This document shows positions 17,947 to 29,010 of a DNA stretch of 64,000 nt, piece after piece; the first letter of the stretch is position 1, and every line of letters starts with the position of its first letter. The stretch spans positions 1 to 64,000 of the forward strand of contig JAJDEU010000038.1 in assembly GCA_029259635.1 (NCBI GenBank), in the 5' to 3' direction. The DNA comes from Planctomycetota bacterium (lineage in GTDB: Bacteria > Planctomycetota > UBA1135 > GCA-002686595). Under the pieces are notes generated by a model, which ran no database searches, was not told the origin of the DNA, and saw nothing but the letters and a program-made list of their open reading frames with translations. The position numbers and the translations under genes were made by a program.

Positions 17947-18565
17947 CGGTTTCTCCTTCAACGTCTAGCCATCCGTCTTTATCAAGTTGATTGAGAAGGG
18001 CGTGAACCAAGTGGTACGGAGAGTTCGGACGATTCAGCGCGCCTGAGTCATCCAAAGCAAGCTGAACAAAAAAGATGGGTGCGAGCGGTAGCCAATACCG
18101 CATCGTTCTCTCGCAACGAAACTCATAGTTTTTTAGTGTTCGCCCCGGTGCTTGAACCTGAACCTGCATCCAACTGTAATTCGACAAACGACCGGGGATG
18201 ACTCCAAAGGTGATTGTGGAAAGTATGGTGATCAGTGAGGGACGAGGAGCGAATCTTCCGATTACAAAATCACATTGCAGTTCACCGCCTTCGTTGCAGA
18301 TGCGAACTTGGCCCGAATCGTCCAGCGCTTTAAGGTAGGGCGATAGATCCTCGATAGGCCCAAGCTCTTCCGTCGAAAGCTCGGCTCCAAAAAACTCCCC
18401 ACGGAAGGAACCTTTACCTATCTCGCCGCGAATTGAAATCGTGCGACGAGCCTCGAATGGCCGTTCCGGCAATGCACCCGTCGGAGGGTTAACGGATGTT
18501 GCGATACAACTGCTGAACGCGAGCATCGATAGAATCGCTGCCGTCACTTTCCACTGCTTAATCAT
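17936..18565 (-). CDS. Lipoprotein of unknown function, first of a tandem pair
   Basis: A 209-residue protein with a lipoprotein signal ending at AFSSC. Key shared blocks with the following gene: IEDLSPY, LxCDFVIGR, YEFRCERT, YWLPLAP and DKDGWL. Conserved Cys outside the lipobox (in EFRC and near LQCD) could form a disulfide. I do not recognise the family. Its last codons overlap the start of the second copy. Confidence 0.7.
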   Translation of the reverse strand: MIKQWKVTAAILSMLAFSSCIATSVNPPTGALPERPFEARRTISIRGEIGKGSFRGEFFGAELSTEELGPIEDLSPYLKALDDSGQVRICNEGGELQCDFVIGRFAPRPSLITILSTITFGVIPGRLSNYSWMQVQVQAPGRTLKNYEFRCERTMRYWLPLAPIFFVQLALDDSGALNRPNSPYHLVHALLNQLDKDGWLDVEGETDAL

Positions 18566-18601
18566 CGTATTCGCGCTGCAAGTGGCTTCATAAGCCAGCG
18601 G

Positions 18602-18906
18602 CTAGTCTAGGGGCGTACTCGGAATGCCAGCGCGATCGATTTGGATGAAATTCAAAGTCGGGAACTTTGTTTGTTCTTGGATCGCTTCGATACAGGAATC
18701 CAACAAGCGGACGAAGCGAAGTTCACGACCGGAGGAAGTCGGCGCGTCCAACTGCATGCAGAGATTCTGAACGAGGTTGTGACCTCTTCGGCGAGCGAAA
18801 CATCGGCCTGATTGGTGCTCGCTAGAGAGCAGCTCCACGAACCGTCTATCCCGGGCATGACGTACCTGCCTGGCTTCAGAGCTACATCGAGGGCCGGGTA
18901 GCTCAT
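18602..18906 (-). pseudogene. Possible frameshifted remnant of a small gene
   Basis: The region between 18566 and 18999 has no intact gene. On the minus strand one frame reads like protein from about 18906 (MSYPALDVALKPGRY, then STNQADVSLAEEV) and a second frame continues plausibly from about 18780 to a stop at 18602 (LVQNLCMQLDAP, later LDSCIEAIQEQ and LNFIQIDRAG). A single-base shift near 18780 would join them. This could be a decayed gene or a sequencing error, or chance. Confidence 0.3.
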
Positions 18907-18999
18907 GGTGTCGGCCGCATGCGCGAGATCGGGCCGTGGAACCTTCCCACAAAGAGTTCGTGGGATCTCGCCGGGTACGGACCTAGAATTCGAAACCTC

Positions 19000-20382
19000 A
19001 TGACGAAAGACGACTCGCAAGAAACGGAGCAGACGGGTCGAATCGACTGGTCGAAAAAGCACCTCTGGCAAATTCAGTGCGTGCGGGACCTGCTCCTGTT
19101 GTTCGCGGTGCTCGGTCTGCTGTTACTGGGCGAGCGCTTGAGCTTGGTGACGGTGCCCGCACTGCTCGCGCTCTTGTTCGCCTATCTGTTCGAGCCGCTC
19201 ATTGTCTGGCTCTGTCGGATCTCCAAGGTGACTCGGCGCTTTGCTTCGGGCGGCATCGTCGTTGCCACGGTCATGCTCATCGTTATTCCGATCTTAATCG
19301 GGATGGGATTCGGGATTCTGCAGGGCGCCACCTTCGCCAAAGGGCTTGCGAAACGAACCGGTGCGGTCATCGCGAGCGTCGAGAGTCCGAACGATGCGGG
19401 GTTAGAGGCGGACGTCGGCGGTGGCGCGTGGCTCGCGATCCGCGATTACTTCGTCGAGCTTCAACCACCTTCGACGAGTGCCGCCAAAGAGCTCGCGCAA
19501 GAAGAGACCCCGGGCGGTTCGGAGGATACGGACGCCAAGTCATCCGCGGATGCCTCGACTGGCCCGGCAAATCAATCCGAAGCCGAACTCTCTATCCTCG
19601 GCATCGATCGAACCGTCATCGCCAAGGGAGTTTCTCACGCGATGAAGTGGTTGCGCGACAACGCCGACCAAACGGCGAAGACCGTCCTCGGAACGAGTCG
19701 CGGTGCACTCACCGTTGCCGTCTCCACCATCAGTTCGGTCGGCGTCCTGCTCTTCGGCGCTTTCCTCACCGCCTTCTTTTTCTTCTTCATCTCCGGCGCG
19801 TGGCCCGGCGTCGTCGCCGACGGAAAAGCGCTGATCCCCGCCGAAGACCGCGCGAAGTGGCTGGCGATCATCGCCAAGATGGACCGCGCCGTTCACGGCT
19901 TCGTCCGCGGTCGCCTCACGATCGCCTTCATCCTCGCGGGCTTCTACACGATCGGCTTCTGGCTCATCGGCGTCCCCGCGCCGCTCATCGCCGGCCCAGC
20001 CGTCGCGCTCTTGGCTCTGATTCCCTACGCCGCGCTGCTCGTCGTCCCGGTCGTGATGGCATTCCTCTGGCTCGAGAACCAAACGGGAATGCGCGGAACC
20101 GTCGCGTGGGTCATCTTGGCGCCGATCGCCCTCTATCAAATCGGCCAAGCGCTCGACGACTACGTGCTCACACCTCTCATTCAGGGAAAGAGCACGAACC
20201 TCGACACGCCGACGATCCTGTTCGCTTCAATTGCCGGCGGAATCCTGCTCGGCTTCTTCGGTCTACTCGTCGCGATCCCTCTCGCCGCCTGCACCAAGAT
20301 TCTCTTCCACGAAGTCTTCTGGCCACGAGTGCAAGCCTGGTTGCGCGGTCACGCAAAAGATCCGATTCCGCTCGACCACTAG
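19000..20382 (+). CDS. AI-2E family (PerM-like) membrane permease
   Basis: About 460 residues from the ATG at 19000; the open frame begins at 18919 but the preceding residues do not resemble the family. The topology is that of the AI-2E/UPF0118 group: paired N-terminal helices (RDLLLLFAVLGLLLLGERL), a variable soluble insert rich in Glu/Ser (about residues 130-210), and the conserved C-terminal helix bundle with GRLTIAFILAGFYTIGF and LIQGKSTNLDTPTILFAS. Members move AI-2 or act as Na+/H+ antiporters; which applies here is unknown. It stands alone. Confidence 0.85.
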   Translation: MTKDDSQETEQTGRIDWSKKHLWQIQCVRDLLLLFAVLGLLLLGERLSLVTVPALLALLFAYLFEPLIVWLCRISKVTRRFASGGIVVATVMLIVIPILIGMGFGILQGATFAKGLAKRTGAVIASVESPNDAGLEADVGGGAWLAIRDYFVELQPPSTSAAKELAQEETPGGSEDTDAKSSADASTGPANQSEAELSILGIDRTVIAKGVSHAMKWLRDNADQTAKTVLGTSRGALTVAVSTISSVGVLLFGAFLTAFFFFFISGAWPGVVADGKALIPAEDRAKWLAIIAKMDRAVHGFVRGRLTIAFILAGFYTIGFWLIGVPAPLIAGPAVALLALIPYAALLVVPVVMAFLWLENQTGMRGTVAWVILAPIALYQIGQALDDYVLTPLIQGKSTNLDTPTILFASIAGGILLGFFGLLVAIPLAACTKILFHEVFWPRVQAWLRGHAKDPIPLDH

Positions 20383-20572
20383 CTGGCCTGAACAGAGCTA
20401 TCGTTGGCACGCAGTCCGCGATCTGGTGATCTCCACCACTTTCAAGAAGAACCGCGCGCTCCGGTTTGAAGTCTGCCCCGTGTGAGAGACAAAGCGCGAA
20501 AGTCACCGCGTCGAACTAGGTTCGCATCACCGAGGTTCCAACCAACTGTTACTCTCGTGATCCTCGCAACCC

Positions 20573-21973
20573 ATGAGAATTAGCGGGCAGATAATGAACA
20601 TGCACTGGAAGCCATTTCTATTTCTACTCGCGGTGTCGCTCGGCATGCTCAGCGTGTCGGTGCACGCGGTTCAATCAAAGTCGGAACTCGTCCCTGTACC
20701 GGGGACGAAAGTCCGCATCGCAGTGCCGGAAAACTTCATTCCGTCTGCGAACTTCACTGGTTTTATCAGCGCCGAAACCGGGTGCTCATTGGTGGTTACG
20801 GAAATCGAGGGTCCCTTCGACCGGGTGTCCGCAGGCTTCTCGAGGAAGCAAGCACTCCGTGAAAGGGGAATGGAAGTCCTGAGCCGTGAGCCGCGCTCGA
20901 TGGGGTTTCACTCTGGGGTCTTAATGAAGATCGTTCAGACCGTTGGAGAACTCCAGGTGCAGAAATGGGCTTGGTTGTTCGGCAATGCCGAATCGACGGT
21001 AATCGTAATGGGCGTTTGCCCGCTAGAACTTGTCGAATCCGAACTCGACATGCTGCGCGAGACAGTAATTACAGCGGTTTGGGATCCAGAACATGTGGTC
21101 GACCCCTTAGCCGTCCTCAGTTTCCGGTTCGGCGATATTGAGGGAATGAAGTTCTTCTCGAGTACAGCAGGTGCGGTCTCGTTCACCCCAAGTGGTAAGG
21201 ACAATAAAAACGAACCACTTTTCATCTGCACTCCGGGATTGCGGCCCGTCGAAGGTGATCGTCGAAAATTCGTCGATCGGGATCTGCGAGAAACCAGGTA
21301 CTACGACAATTATCAGCTGGGCCCCATCGAGCCGATAACGATCGACCGTCTAAGTGGGTACGCATGCCTTGCCACGGCCAGAGACACCAAGAGCAAAACA
21401 CCTTCGTTCATCTATCTCGTGGTTCTGTACGAGGGCAACAGTCGTTGGACCATGAAGGGCATTGCCTCCGAAAGCGCTCGTGAGCAGTACCTGCCTCTAT
21501 TCGAGCGCCTGGCCGGCAGCTTTCGTCGTAAATCAGAGACACTGTCGGCAACGGACGGTACTTCTGAACTGACGATTCCAGCGACTTGGACGAGGCGCCA
21601 GGGAATCCAAGAGGACGCGGAAATACAGGCCGGCCATATTGTGGGTGATTGCTACGCCGTCGTATTGAGCGAGCCGAAGGACGATTTCGTCGACGGAACC
21701 AGCTACGAGACCCATAACTTAATGACCCGCGCATGGCTCGAAGAAGACTCGGGGACGCAGCCTGTTCCTGAGCAGATGAAAATCGGCGAGCTCGATGCAT
21801 TGCGGTCCGAGTACGACATCAAAACTGGCGACCTCGAAATTCACTACGTGCATCTGACTATCGACGGCGCGGAGCATTTTCATCAGGTGCTGCTCTGGTG
21901 TGCGACGGCGTCGCTCGAGTGGAGTCTCTCCGAACTCGATCACGTTGCGAAGAGTTTCCGGGAGACGAACTAA
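20573..21973 (+). CDS. Secreted protein of unknown function with repeated alpha/beta modules
   Basis: 466 residues with a signal peptide (PFLFLLAVSLGMLSVSVHA; cleavage after VHA). Starts at 20573 or at the internal ATGs 20594 and 20600 are possible. The mature part looks like two or three similar modules, each starting with a short beta-strand pair (VRIAVPENF near 45; LTIPATWTRRQG near 335) and ending in a helix. This pattern recalls the PsbP/DcrB/Mog1 fold, but the match is by eye only. No enzymatic motif. It stands alone between the permease and flavoprotein genes. Confidence 0.6.
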   Translation: MRISGQIMNMHWKPFLFLLAVSLGMLSVSVHAVQSKSELVPVPGTKVRIAVPENFIPSANFTGFISAETGCSLVVTEIEGPFDRVSAGFSRKQALRERGMEVLSREPRSMGFHSGVLMKIVQTVGELQVQKWAWLFGNAESTVIVMGVCPLELVESELDMLRETVITAVWDPEHVVDPLAVLSFRFGDIEGMKFFSSTAGAVSFTPSGKDNKNEPLFICTPGLRPVEGDRRKFVDRDLRETRYYDNYQLGPIEPITIDRLSGYACLATARDTKSKTPSFIYLVVLYEGNSRWTMKGIASESAREQYLPLFERLAGSFRRKSETLSATDGTSELTIPATWTRRQGIQEDAEIQAGHIVGDCYAVVLSEPKDDFVDGTSYETHNLMTRAWLEEDSGTQPVPEQMKIGELDALRSEYDIKTGDLEIHYVHLTIDGAEHFHQVLLWCATASLEWSLSELDHVAKSFRETN

Positions 21974-22131
21974 CCGTTGCGAGAGCCGATTTACTCTGTG
22001 ATCAAAATCGGATGCGAGTCTTGGCAGCCTGGCTCAATCACGGGGATCACGGGCTTTCTTCGACGACTCAGCTCTCTCACCGCGGGCGACACACTTCGTC
22101 GAAGTGACGGCGCATCTACTGCTCCATCCCA

Positions 22132-23361
22132 TTGAATACAGGCTCACAGAATTCCGGACATCGAATTGCCATTGTCGGCGGCGGCCCAGCGGGATTGCGC
22201 GCGGCTGAGGTCGCGGCGGAGCGCGGCGCACGGGTCACACTCTTCGACGGCAAACGCGCCCTCGGTCGCAAGTTTTTGATTGCGGGGAGGAGCGGGCTCA
22301 ACCTCACCAATAGCGAGGACTTCGATTCCTTTCTCGACAAGTACAGCGGCGAATCACTCCACTCGGAGACTTGGAATTCAATCCTTTCTCAGTTCGACAA
22401 TCGCGCGCTTCGCGAGTGGGCTGCGGGATTGGGCATCGAGACTTTCGTCGCGAACAACGGCAGGATCATGCCAACTCCTGTCGACGGAAAGATGCGAGCC
22501 ACGCCGCTCCTTCGCAATTGGATCGCGCGACTGCGGGAGCTCGGCGTTCAGTTCAAAACCGAACACCGCTTTACGGGCTTTGGAGAGAACGGCGAGCTTC
22601 TCTTCGATGCGGCCGGTCAGACCCTCCGCCACTCTTGCGATCGCGCCATCCTCGCACTCGGCGGCGGGTCCTGGCCGAAGACCGGATCCGATGGCGCTTG
22701 GACTTCCATCTTCGAAGAGCGCGGCATTCGCATCGCGCCTTTGCAAGCCTCGAACTGCGGCTGGGAAACGACTTGGCCAAGCGCGATTCTCGAAGCGGCG
22801 GAAGGCCTGCCGCTCAAGAACTTGAAGGTCACAGCCGGAGAGCAGAGCCAGCGCGGCGAGCTTGTCCTCACGCGCTATGGACTCGAAGGCGGTCCGCTCT
22901 ATCGCCTCGGACCAATCCTGCGCGCGCAATCCGAGCCTTCTATCACGATCGACTTCAAACCCGACCAGAGCCGCGAAGACCTGCTCGTCAAGCTGGGCAA
23001 GGTAAAGCGCAATTTTGTGCGCGAAGCCAAGCGCCGTTTGCACCTCGACCCCGCCACCTGCGCGCTCCTGAAGTTTCTCCCCGCTCGCGGCCCGTGGAAG
23101 CGGCCCGATCAACTCGTCGACGAAATCAAGGGCTGCCGCATCGACCTCTTGCGCCCGCGCCCACTCGCCGAAGCCATCTCCACCGCCGGCGGAATCCATT
23201 GGGAAGAGCTCGACGAAAACCTACAACTCAAAAAACTCCCGGGCGTCTTCGTCGCCGGCGAAATGATCGACTGGGACGCCCCCACCGGCGGCTATTTGCT
23301 GCAAGCCTGCTTCGCGACCGGGACGTGTGCGGGGAGAGCGGCGAGCCAGACCTCACCTTAG
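22132..23361 (+). CDS. FAD-dependent oxidoreductase, HI0933/PP_4765 flavoprotein family
   Basis: A 409-residue flavoprotein beginning at TTG 22132. The dinucleotide-binding motif is IAIVGGGPAGLRAAEVAAER, followed by the family signature GRSGLNLTNSE. Further blocks NNGRIMPTPVDGKM, ALGGGSWPKTGSDG and the C-terminal FAD-contact GEMIDWDAPTGGYLLQ fit the HI0933/BaiN-like group, closest to the PP_4765 subfamily. Some members act on bile acids or take part in 2-thiouridine-type or tRNA-related chemistry; the reaction here is unknown. Confidence 0.85.
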   Translation: MNTGSQNSGHRIAIVGGGPAGLRAAEVAAERGARVTLFDGKRALGRKFLIAGRSGLNLTNSEDFDSFLDKYSGESLHSETWNSILSQFDNRALREWAAGLGIETFVANNGRIMPTPVDGKMRATPLLRNWIARLRELGVQFKTEHRFTGFGENGELLFDAAGQTLRHSCDRAILALGGGSWPKTGSDGAWTSIFEERGIRIAPLQASNCGWETTWPSAILEAAEGLPLKNLKVTAGEQSQRGELVLTRYGLEGGPLYRLGPILRAQSEPSITIDFKPDQSREDLLVKLGKVKRNFVREAKRRLHLDPATCALLKFLPARGPWKRPDQLVDEIKGCRIDLLRPRPLAEAISTAGGIHWEELDENLQLKKLPGVFVAGEMIDWDAPTGGYLLQACFATGTCAGRAASQTSP

Positions 23362-23377
23362 TTCGCAGACGATCACG

Positions 23378-23393
23378 TCCGCCTTTCGGCGGA
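23378..23393 (+). terminator. Short hairpin after the flavoprotein gene
   Basis: TCCGCC and GGCGGA arms around TTTC, 16 bases beyond the stop codon, followed by gttctct. The 6-bp stem is short, so confidence is modest. Confidence 0.4.
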
Positions 23394-23462
23394 GTTCTCT
23401 GCGCTGGGAAAATTCTCAGCATTCGCGCTTCGCCGGGCAGACGGAGAGATAAACTCCCCGGC

Positions 23463-24353
23463 ATGAAAGTCCTTCCCAGCTCGCTCCTCGTATCGCTCGC
23501 CCTTTTCGTCCCCTTCTTTAGCGCCGGCTGCTCTGATGCGAAAGCCAGCGACGCGGTGCTTCGCTTCACGGCTATTCCCGATCACAACTCGACCGAGTTG
23601 CGCGCGAAATTCGATCCGTTGGCCGCGCACCTGAGCGCCGAGCTCGGCATTACCGTCGAGTACATTCCCACGGCCAGCTACCCGGCATCCGTGGACGCGT
23701 TTAAGAATGGCGATGTGCAGCTGGCATGGTTCGGTGGACTGACCGGCGTGCAGGCACGAGAGGCCGTCGAAGGCTCGCGCGCGATTGCTCAGGGAAAAGC
23801 CGACCCGACCTTCAAGAGCTACTTCGTCGTCAATGCTTCGACGGGTATCGAGAAGAGTGATGCCTTTCCGGCAGGGCTCGAAGGCAAGAGCTTTACCTTT
23901 GGGTCCGAAGCCTCGACTTCGGGTCGGTTGATGCCCGAGTACTTCATTCGTGAGAACACGGAGAAGTCGCCGGAAGAGTTTTTCGGATCGGCGAACAGCT
24001 ATTCGGGTGGACACGACAAAACGGCGAAATTGGTTGAGGCCGGGACGTTCGATTCGGGCGCTCTCAACTACAAGACCTATGACTCGATGGTGGCCGAAGG
24101 CAAGCTCGACCCGGAGCGCTGCCGCGTGGTCTGGGTCACGCCCGAGTACGCCGACTACAACTGGACGGCACATCCTGAGCTCGATACGACCTTTGGCGAA
24201 GGCTTCACCGATAAGTTGGCCTCAGCGCTCGTCGCGATCCAAGATCCCGAATTGCTGGCGGCCGTCGATCGTGCGGAAGGTTTAATTCCCGCCACGAATC
24301 AGGATTTTGAGTCTATCCGACAGCTGGCAATCGAGTTGAAATTCTTGCGCTAG
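23463..24353 (+). CDS. phnD: Phosphonate/phosphite ABC transporter substrate-binding lipoprotein (PhnD-like)
   Basis: 296 residues from the ATG at 23463; a much longer open frame exists upstream but is only a shadow of the flavoprotein gene. The lipoprotein signal ends in FFSAGC. The mature protein is a type II periplasmic binding protein of the PhnD/PtxB group: AIPDHNSTELRAKFDPLAAHL, VQLAWFGGLTGVQA, and FTFGSEASTSGRLMPEYF. It should bind a phosphorus oxyanion such as phosphonate or phosphite. No permease or ATPase gene is next to it; the matching PhnC and two PhnE proteins are encoded at 59056-61609. It stands between the flavoprotein gene and gdhA. Confidence 0.88.
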   Translation: MKVLPSSLLVSLALFVPFFSAGCSDAKASDAVLRFTAIPDHNSTELRAKFDPLAAHLSAELGITVEYIPTASYPASVDAFKNGDVQLAWFGGLTGVQAREAVEGSRAIAQGKADPTFKSYFVVNASTGIEKSDAFPAGLEGKSFTFGSEASTSGRLMPEYFIRENTEKSPEEFFGSANSYSGGHDKTAKLVEAGTFDSGALNYKTYDSMVAEGKLDPERCRVVWVTPEYADYNWTAHPELDTTFGEGFTDKLASALVAIQDPELLAAVDRAEGLIPATNQDFESIRQLAIELKFLR

Positions 24354-25838
<1,485 letters not shown>

Positions 25839-25873
25839 CGACCAACGTCGGCGCCTTTCGGCGAGAAATCAAC

Positions 25874-25909
25874 GCGGGGAGAGTGGGACATGAGTTCCGC
25901 TCTCCCCGC
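25874..25909 (+). terminator. Strong hairpin after gdhA
   Basis: A 10-bp perfect stem (GCGGGGAGAG / CTCTCCCCGC) with a 16-base loop, followed by ttctgttctcc. Confidence 0.75.
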
Positions 25910-26025
25910 TTCTGTTCTCCACCGACATTTGGTGCCAACTTTTGAATCACTCCACTGGCGACGGGAGCTTGCCCGCGGTCCAATCGGTACATGACCGACC
26001 TGGAACAGGGAGTTCCGAGTAGAAG

Positions 26026-28968
26026 ATGAGTAGACACCTGCTCAGCTTTCATGAACTGATGCAGAATCGGGTGCAGCGCATCCTTCTGATCTCGAGTCTC
26101 TACGACTCGTTCATCATGTCGGAGGAAGGGCACCTCCACGAGTCGCTGCTCAGTCAGTTCATCGACTTGAACGTGACGAATATTCCCGACCTGATTCAGG
26201 TCCCCAGTGCCGTCGAAGCGCACAAGCTGCTCGCGGAGTCCGATGATTTTGACCTGATCATCTCGAGCCTCTACACGGTGGACGGCAATGCGGCCGAGGT
26301 CACTCGCACTTTTCGCGAGGCCGGCTACAACACGCCGGTCATCGCGATCGCCTACACGAACCGCGAGCTCGCCGATTTTTTGGAGCGCGAGGACAAGAGC
26401 GTTCTCGAGCGCATCTTCCTCTGGCAAGGCGACATTCGCGTTCTGCTGGCCGTGGTCAAGTACTTCGAAGATCGCATCAACATCGACAACGACACGGGAC
26501 AGCACGGCGTGCCCGCCATCCTTGTCGTCGAGGACAACACGCGCTTCTACTCCTCATTTCTTCCCGCGATCTATTCCGAGCTGTTTGGGCACCTCCAGGT
26601 TCTGTTGTCGGAGGACTTAAATCTCTCGCAGAAGATGATGCGCGCACGTGCGCGGCCCAAGGTCATTCTGTGTGAGTCTTACGAAGAGGCCTGGGGCTAC
26701 TTCGAGAAGTACAACGAGCACATACTCGGCGTGATTTCCGATGTCGAGTATCCGCGGAACGGCGTGCTCGACAAGCAGGCTGGTATCGACCTGTGCACGA
26801 GAGCGCGCGAACAGCAGCCGAGTATTCGGCTAGTCCTCCAGTCGAGTAACCCGGCCAATGAAAAGCTCGCCAACCAGCTGGGTGCATCCTTCTTGCTCAA
26901 GGGGTCAGCAGCACTACTCCATCAACTGCAGACCATCCTGGTCGACCGCTTTGGCTTCGGAGACTTCATCTTCAGGCTTCCGGATCGAAAAATCGTCGAC
27001 TCGGCGCACGACCTAAAAGCATTCGCCGAAAAGCTCAAGACGGTTCCCCCCGAGAGCATCGGCTATCACGCCGCCCGCAATCACTTCTCGAACTGGCTCA
27101 AGACACGAACAGAGTTTGCTCTCGCAGCTCGACTGCGTCCGTGCAAGGTCGATGAGTTCGAGACGCTCGAAGAGTTGCGTGAGCACTTGCTCGCGATGGT
27201 TGTCGATTATCGAAAGGAACGCTCTCGCACGATCATCTCCGACTTTGAACGCGAGCACTTTGAACCGGAGGCGACGATTACGCGCATGGGTTCGGGTTCT
27301 CTGGGCGGCAAGGCGCGCGGCGTCGCCTTTGCCAACCGAATCCTGCACAAGAGCGGCGTCGATTCGTTGTACCCGAACGTCGATGTCTACGTTCCTCCTT
27401 CGCTCGTGCTCAGCACGGAGGTTTTTGACAAGTTCATGGCCTATGGCGAGTTGCGCGACATCGTCACCAAGTCGGAGAACGACGAGGCCATTGAAGACTT
27501 CATGGCAAACGCGCCGTTCCCGCGCAAAGCCGTCGCCGACCTTCGGTCCTTCGTACAACAAGTCCACTACCCGCTCTCGGTGCGTTCCTCGAGCCTTCTC
27601 GAGGACTCGTTGTCGCAGCCTTTCGCCGGCGTCTACGAGACCTACATGTTGCCGAACAACGACCCCGACATCGACGTGCGTTGGCGACAGCTCACGAGCG
27701 CGGTGAAACGAGTCTACGCTTCGGCATTCTTGCAGAGCGCCAAGAGCTACCTCTCGATGACCTCCTTCCGACTCGAGGAAGAGAAGATGGCGGTCATGAT
27801 TCAAGAGCTAGTCGGCAACCAGCACGCCGATCGGTTCTATCCCGACTTTTCGGGTGTTGCTCGCTCATTCAACTACTACCCGGAACCGGGCCACACCGCG
27901 GAAGAAGGCGTTGTCGCCGTGGCTCTCGGGTTGGGGCGAACGGTCGTCTCGGGCAGTCCGTGCCTGCGGTTCAATCCGTACCATCCGCAAGAGCTCGTCA
28001 GTTTTTCGACGATGAAGAATGCGCTGAACAACTCGCAGCGAAACTTCTACGCCCTACAACTCGGTCGCGAGACCGCAACCTCGGCACTCGCCGGCACCGA
28101 GCTCTACCCCATCGGAGTCTCCGAAGAGGACGGGCCGCTCACCTGGCTCGGCTCGACTTACTTGCCCGAAGACGATCGGATAGTCGACGGCATCTCGAGA
28201 GCCGGCGTTCGACTGGTTTCTTTCGCTCAAATCCTCAAGCACGGCGCCTTTCCCCTCGCCGCCATTCTGCGCGACTTGATGAAGCACTGCGCGGAAGCCA
28301 CGGGTGGTCCGGTCGAGATCGAGTTTGCCGGCAACCTCTCCTCATCCGCGGATCAAAGAGCTCAATTCGCCTTTCTGCAGCTGCGCCCCTTGGCGATGTC
28401 CAAAGAGGAGGAGCACGTCGAGGTCGGCAAGTTCGAACGGAGCGACGTTGTTTGCCACTCCACGCAAATGCTCGGCAATGGGCGAATCGACGACATCACC
28501 GACCTTGTCGTCGTCGATATCAACAGCTTCGATCGGCTACGGAGCCACGAGATCGCCCTTCAAGTTGCTCACTACGACGCGCTTCAGCGCAAAGAGGGAC
28601 GGCCCTACATCTTAATCGGAGTCGGACGATGGGGATCGGCGGACTCCAGCTTGGGCATACCCGTAACCTGGAGTCAGATTTCCGGAGCGCGGGTGATCAT
28701 CGAGTCCGGATTCAAGGACATCCATGTCACGCCATCGCAGGGCACGCACTTCTTCCAAAACTTGACCTCGTGCAACGTGGGCTACCTGACCGTCAACCCG
28801 GATGCCGACGAGGGCTTCCTCGATTGGCCGTGGCTCGAACAACAGCCAGCGATCGAAGAGACCGAATTCGTTCGACGTGTGCGGCTCGACAAGCCGCTCG
28901 TGGTGAAGCTCGATGGGAAAGCGGGCGAAGCGGTGGTGCTGAAGAGCACTCTGGCTAGTCCCGGTTAG
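26026..28968 (+). CDS. Double receiver protein fused to a PPDK_N/PEP-synthase-type ATP-grasp domain
   Basis: 980 residues. Two receiver-like domains come first. In REC1 (about 15-140) the acidic pair and the acceptor Asp appear lost (RILLISSLYDS, FDLIISSLYTVDG). In REC2 (about 163-310) they are kept (ILVVEDN and GVISDVEYPRNG, acceptor near 239). From about 420 the PEP synthase/PPDK N-terminal nucleotide-binding domain follows: GSGSLGGKARGVAFANRIL, HYPLSVRSSSLLEDS and QPFAGVYETY. The phosphohistidine swivel and PEP-binding barrel of true PEP synthases are missing. It may therefore be a phosphorylation-controlled phosphotransferase acting on another protein. Follows gdhA after its terminator. 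Confidence 0.8.
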   Translation: MSRHLLSFHELMQNRVQRILLISSLYDSFIMSEEGHLHESLLSQFIDLNVTNIPDLIQVPSAVEAHKLLAESDDFDLIISSLYTVDGNAAEVTRTFREAGYNTPVIAIAYTNRELADFLEREDKSVLERIFLWQGDIRVLLAVVKYFEDRINIDNDTGQHGVPAILVVEDNTRFYSSFLPAIYSELFGHLQVLLSEDLNLSQKMMRARARPKVILCESYEEAWGYFEKYNEHILGVISDVEYPRNGVLDKQAGIDLCTRAREQQPSIRLVLQSSNPANEKLANQLGASFLLKGSAALLHQLQTILVDRFGFGDFIFRLPDRKIVDSAHDLKAFAEKLKTVPPESIGYHAARNHFSNWLKTRTEFALAARLRPCKVDEFETLEELREHLLAMVVDYRKERSRTIISDFEREHFEPEATITRMGSGSLGGKARGVAFANRILHKSGVDSLYPNVDVYVPPSLVLSTEVFDKFMAYGELRDIVTKSENDEAIEDFMANAPFPRKAVADLRSFVQQVHYPLSVRSSSLLEDSLSQPFAGVYETYMLPNNDPDIDVRWRQLTSAVKRVYASAFLQSAKSYLSMTSFRLEEEKMAVMIQELVGNQHADRFYPDFSGVARSFNYYPEPGHTAEEGVVAVALGLGRTVVSGSPCLRFNPYHPQELVSFSTMKNALNNSQRNFYALQLGRETATSALAGTELYPIGVSEEDGPLTWLGSTYLPEDDRIVDGISRAGVRLVSFAQILKHGAFPLAAILRDLMKHCAEATGGPVEIEFAGNLSSSADQRAQFAFLQLRPLAMSKEEEHVEVGKFERSDVVCHSTQMLGNGRIDDITDLVVVDINSFDRLRSHEIALQVAHYDALQRKEGRPYILIGVGRWGSADSSLGIPVTWSQISGARVIIESGFKDIHVTPSQGTHFFQNLTSCNVGYLTVNPDADEGFLDWPWLEQQPAIEETEFVRRVRLDKPLVVKLDGKAGEAVVLKSTLASPG

Positions 28969-29010
28969 AGGCTACAATCTCGCAGAGGCTTCACCGATTG
29001 AAGCTCCGTT

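Noticed and set aside
19077..20429. Second long plus-strand frame over the AI-2E permease
   Set aside because: Almost only Arg, Ala and polar residues without helices; a shadow frame.
22371..23462. Long N-terminal extension in frame with the PhnD-like gene
   Set aside because: It overlaps the flavoprotein gene in another frame and has no homology; the lipoprotein start at 23463 is right.
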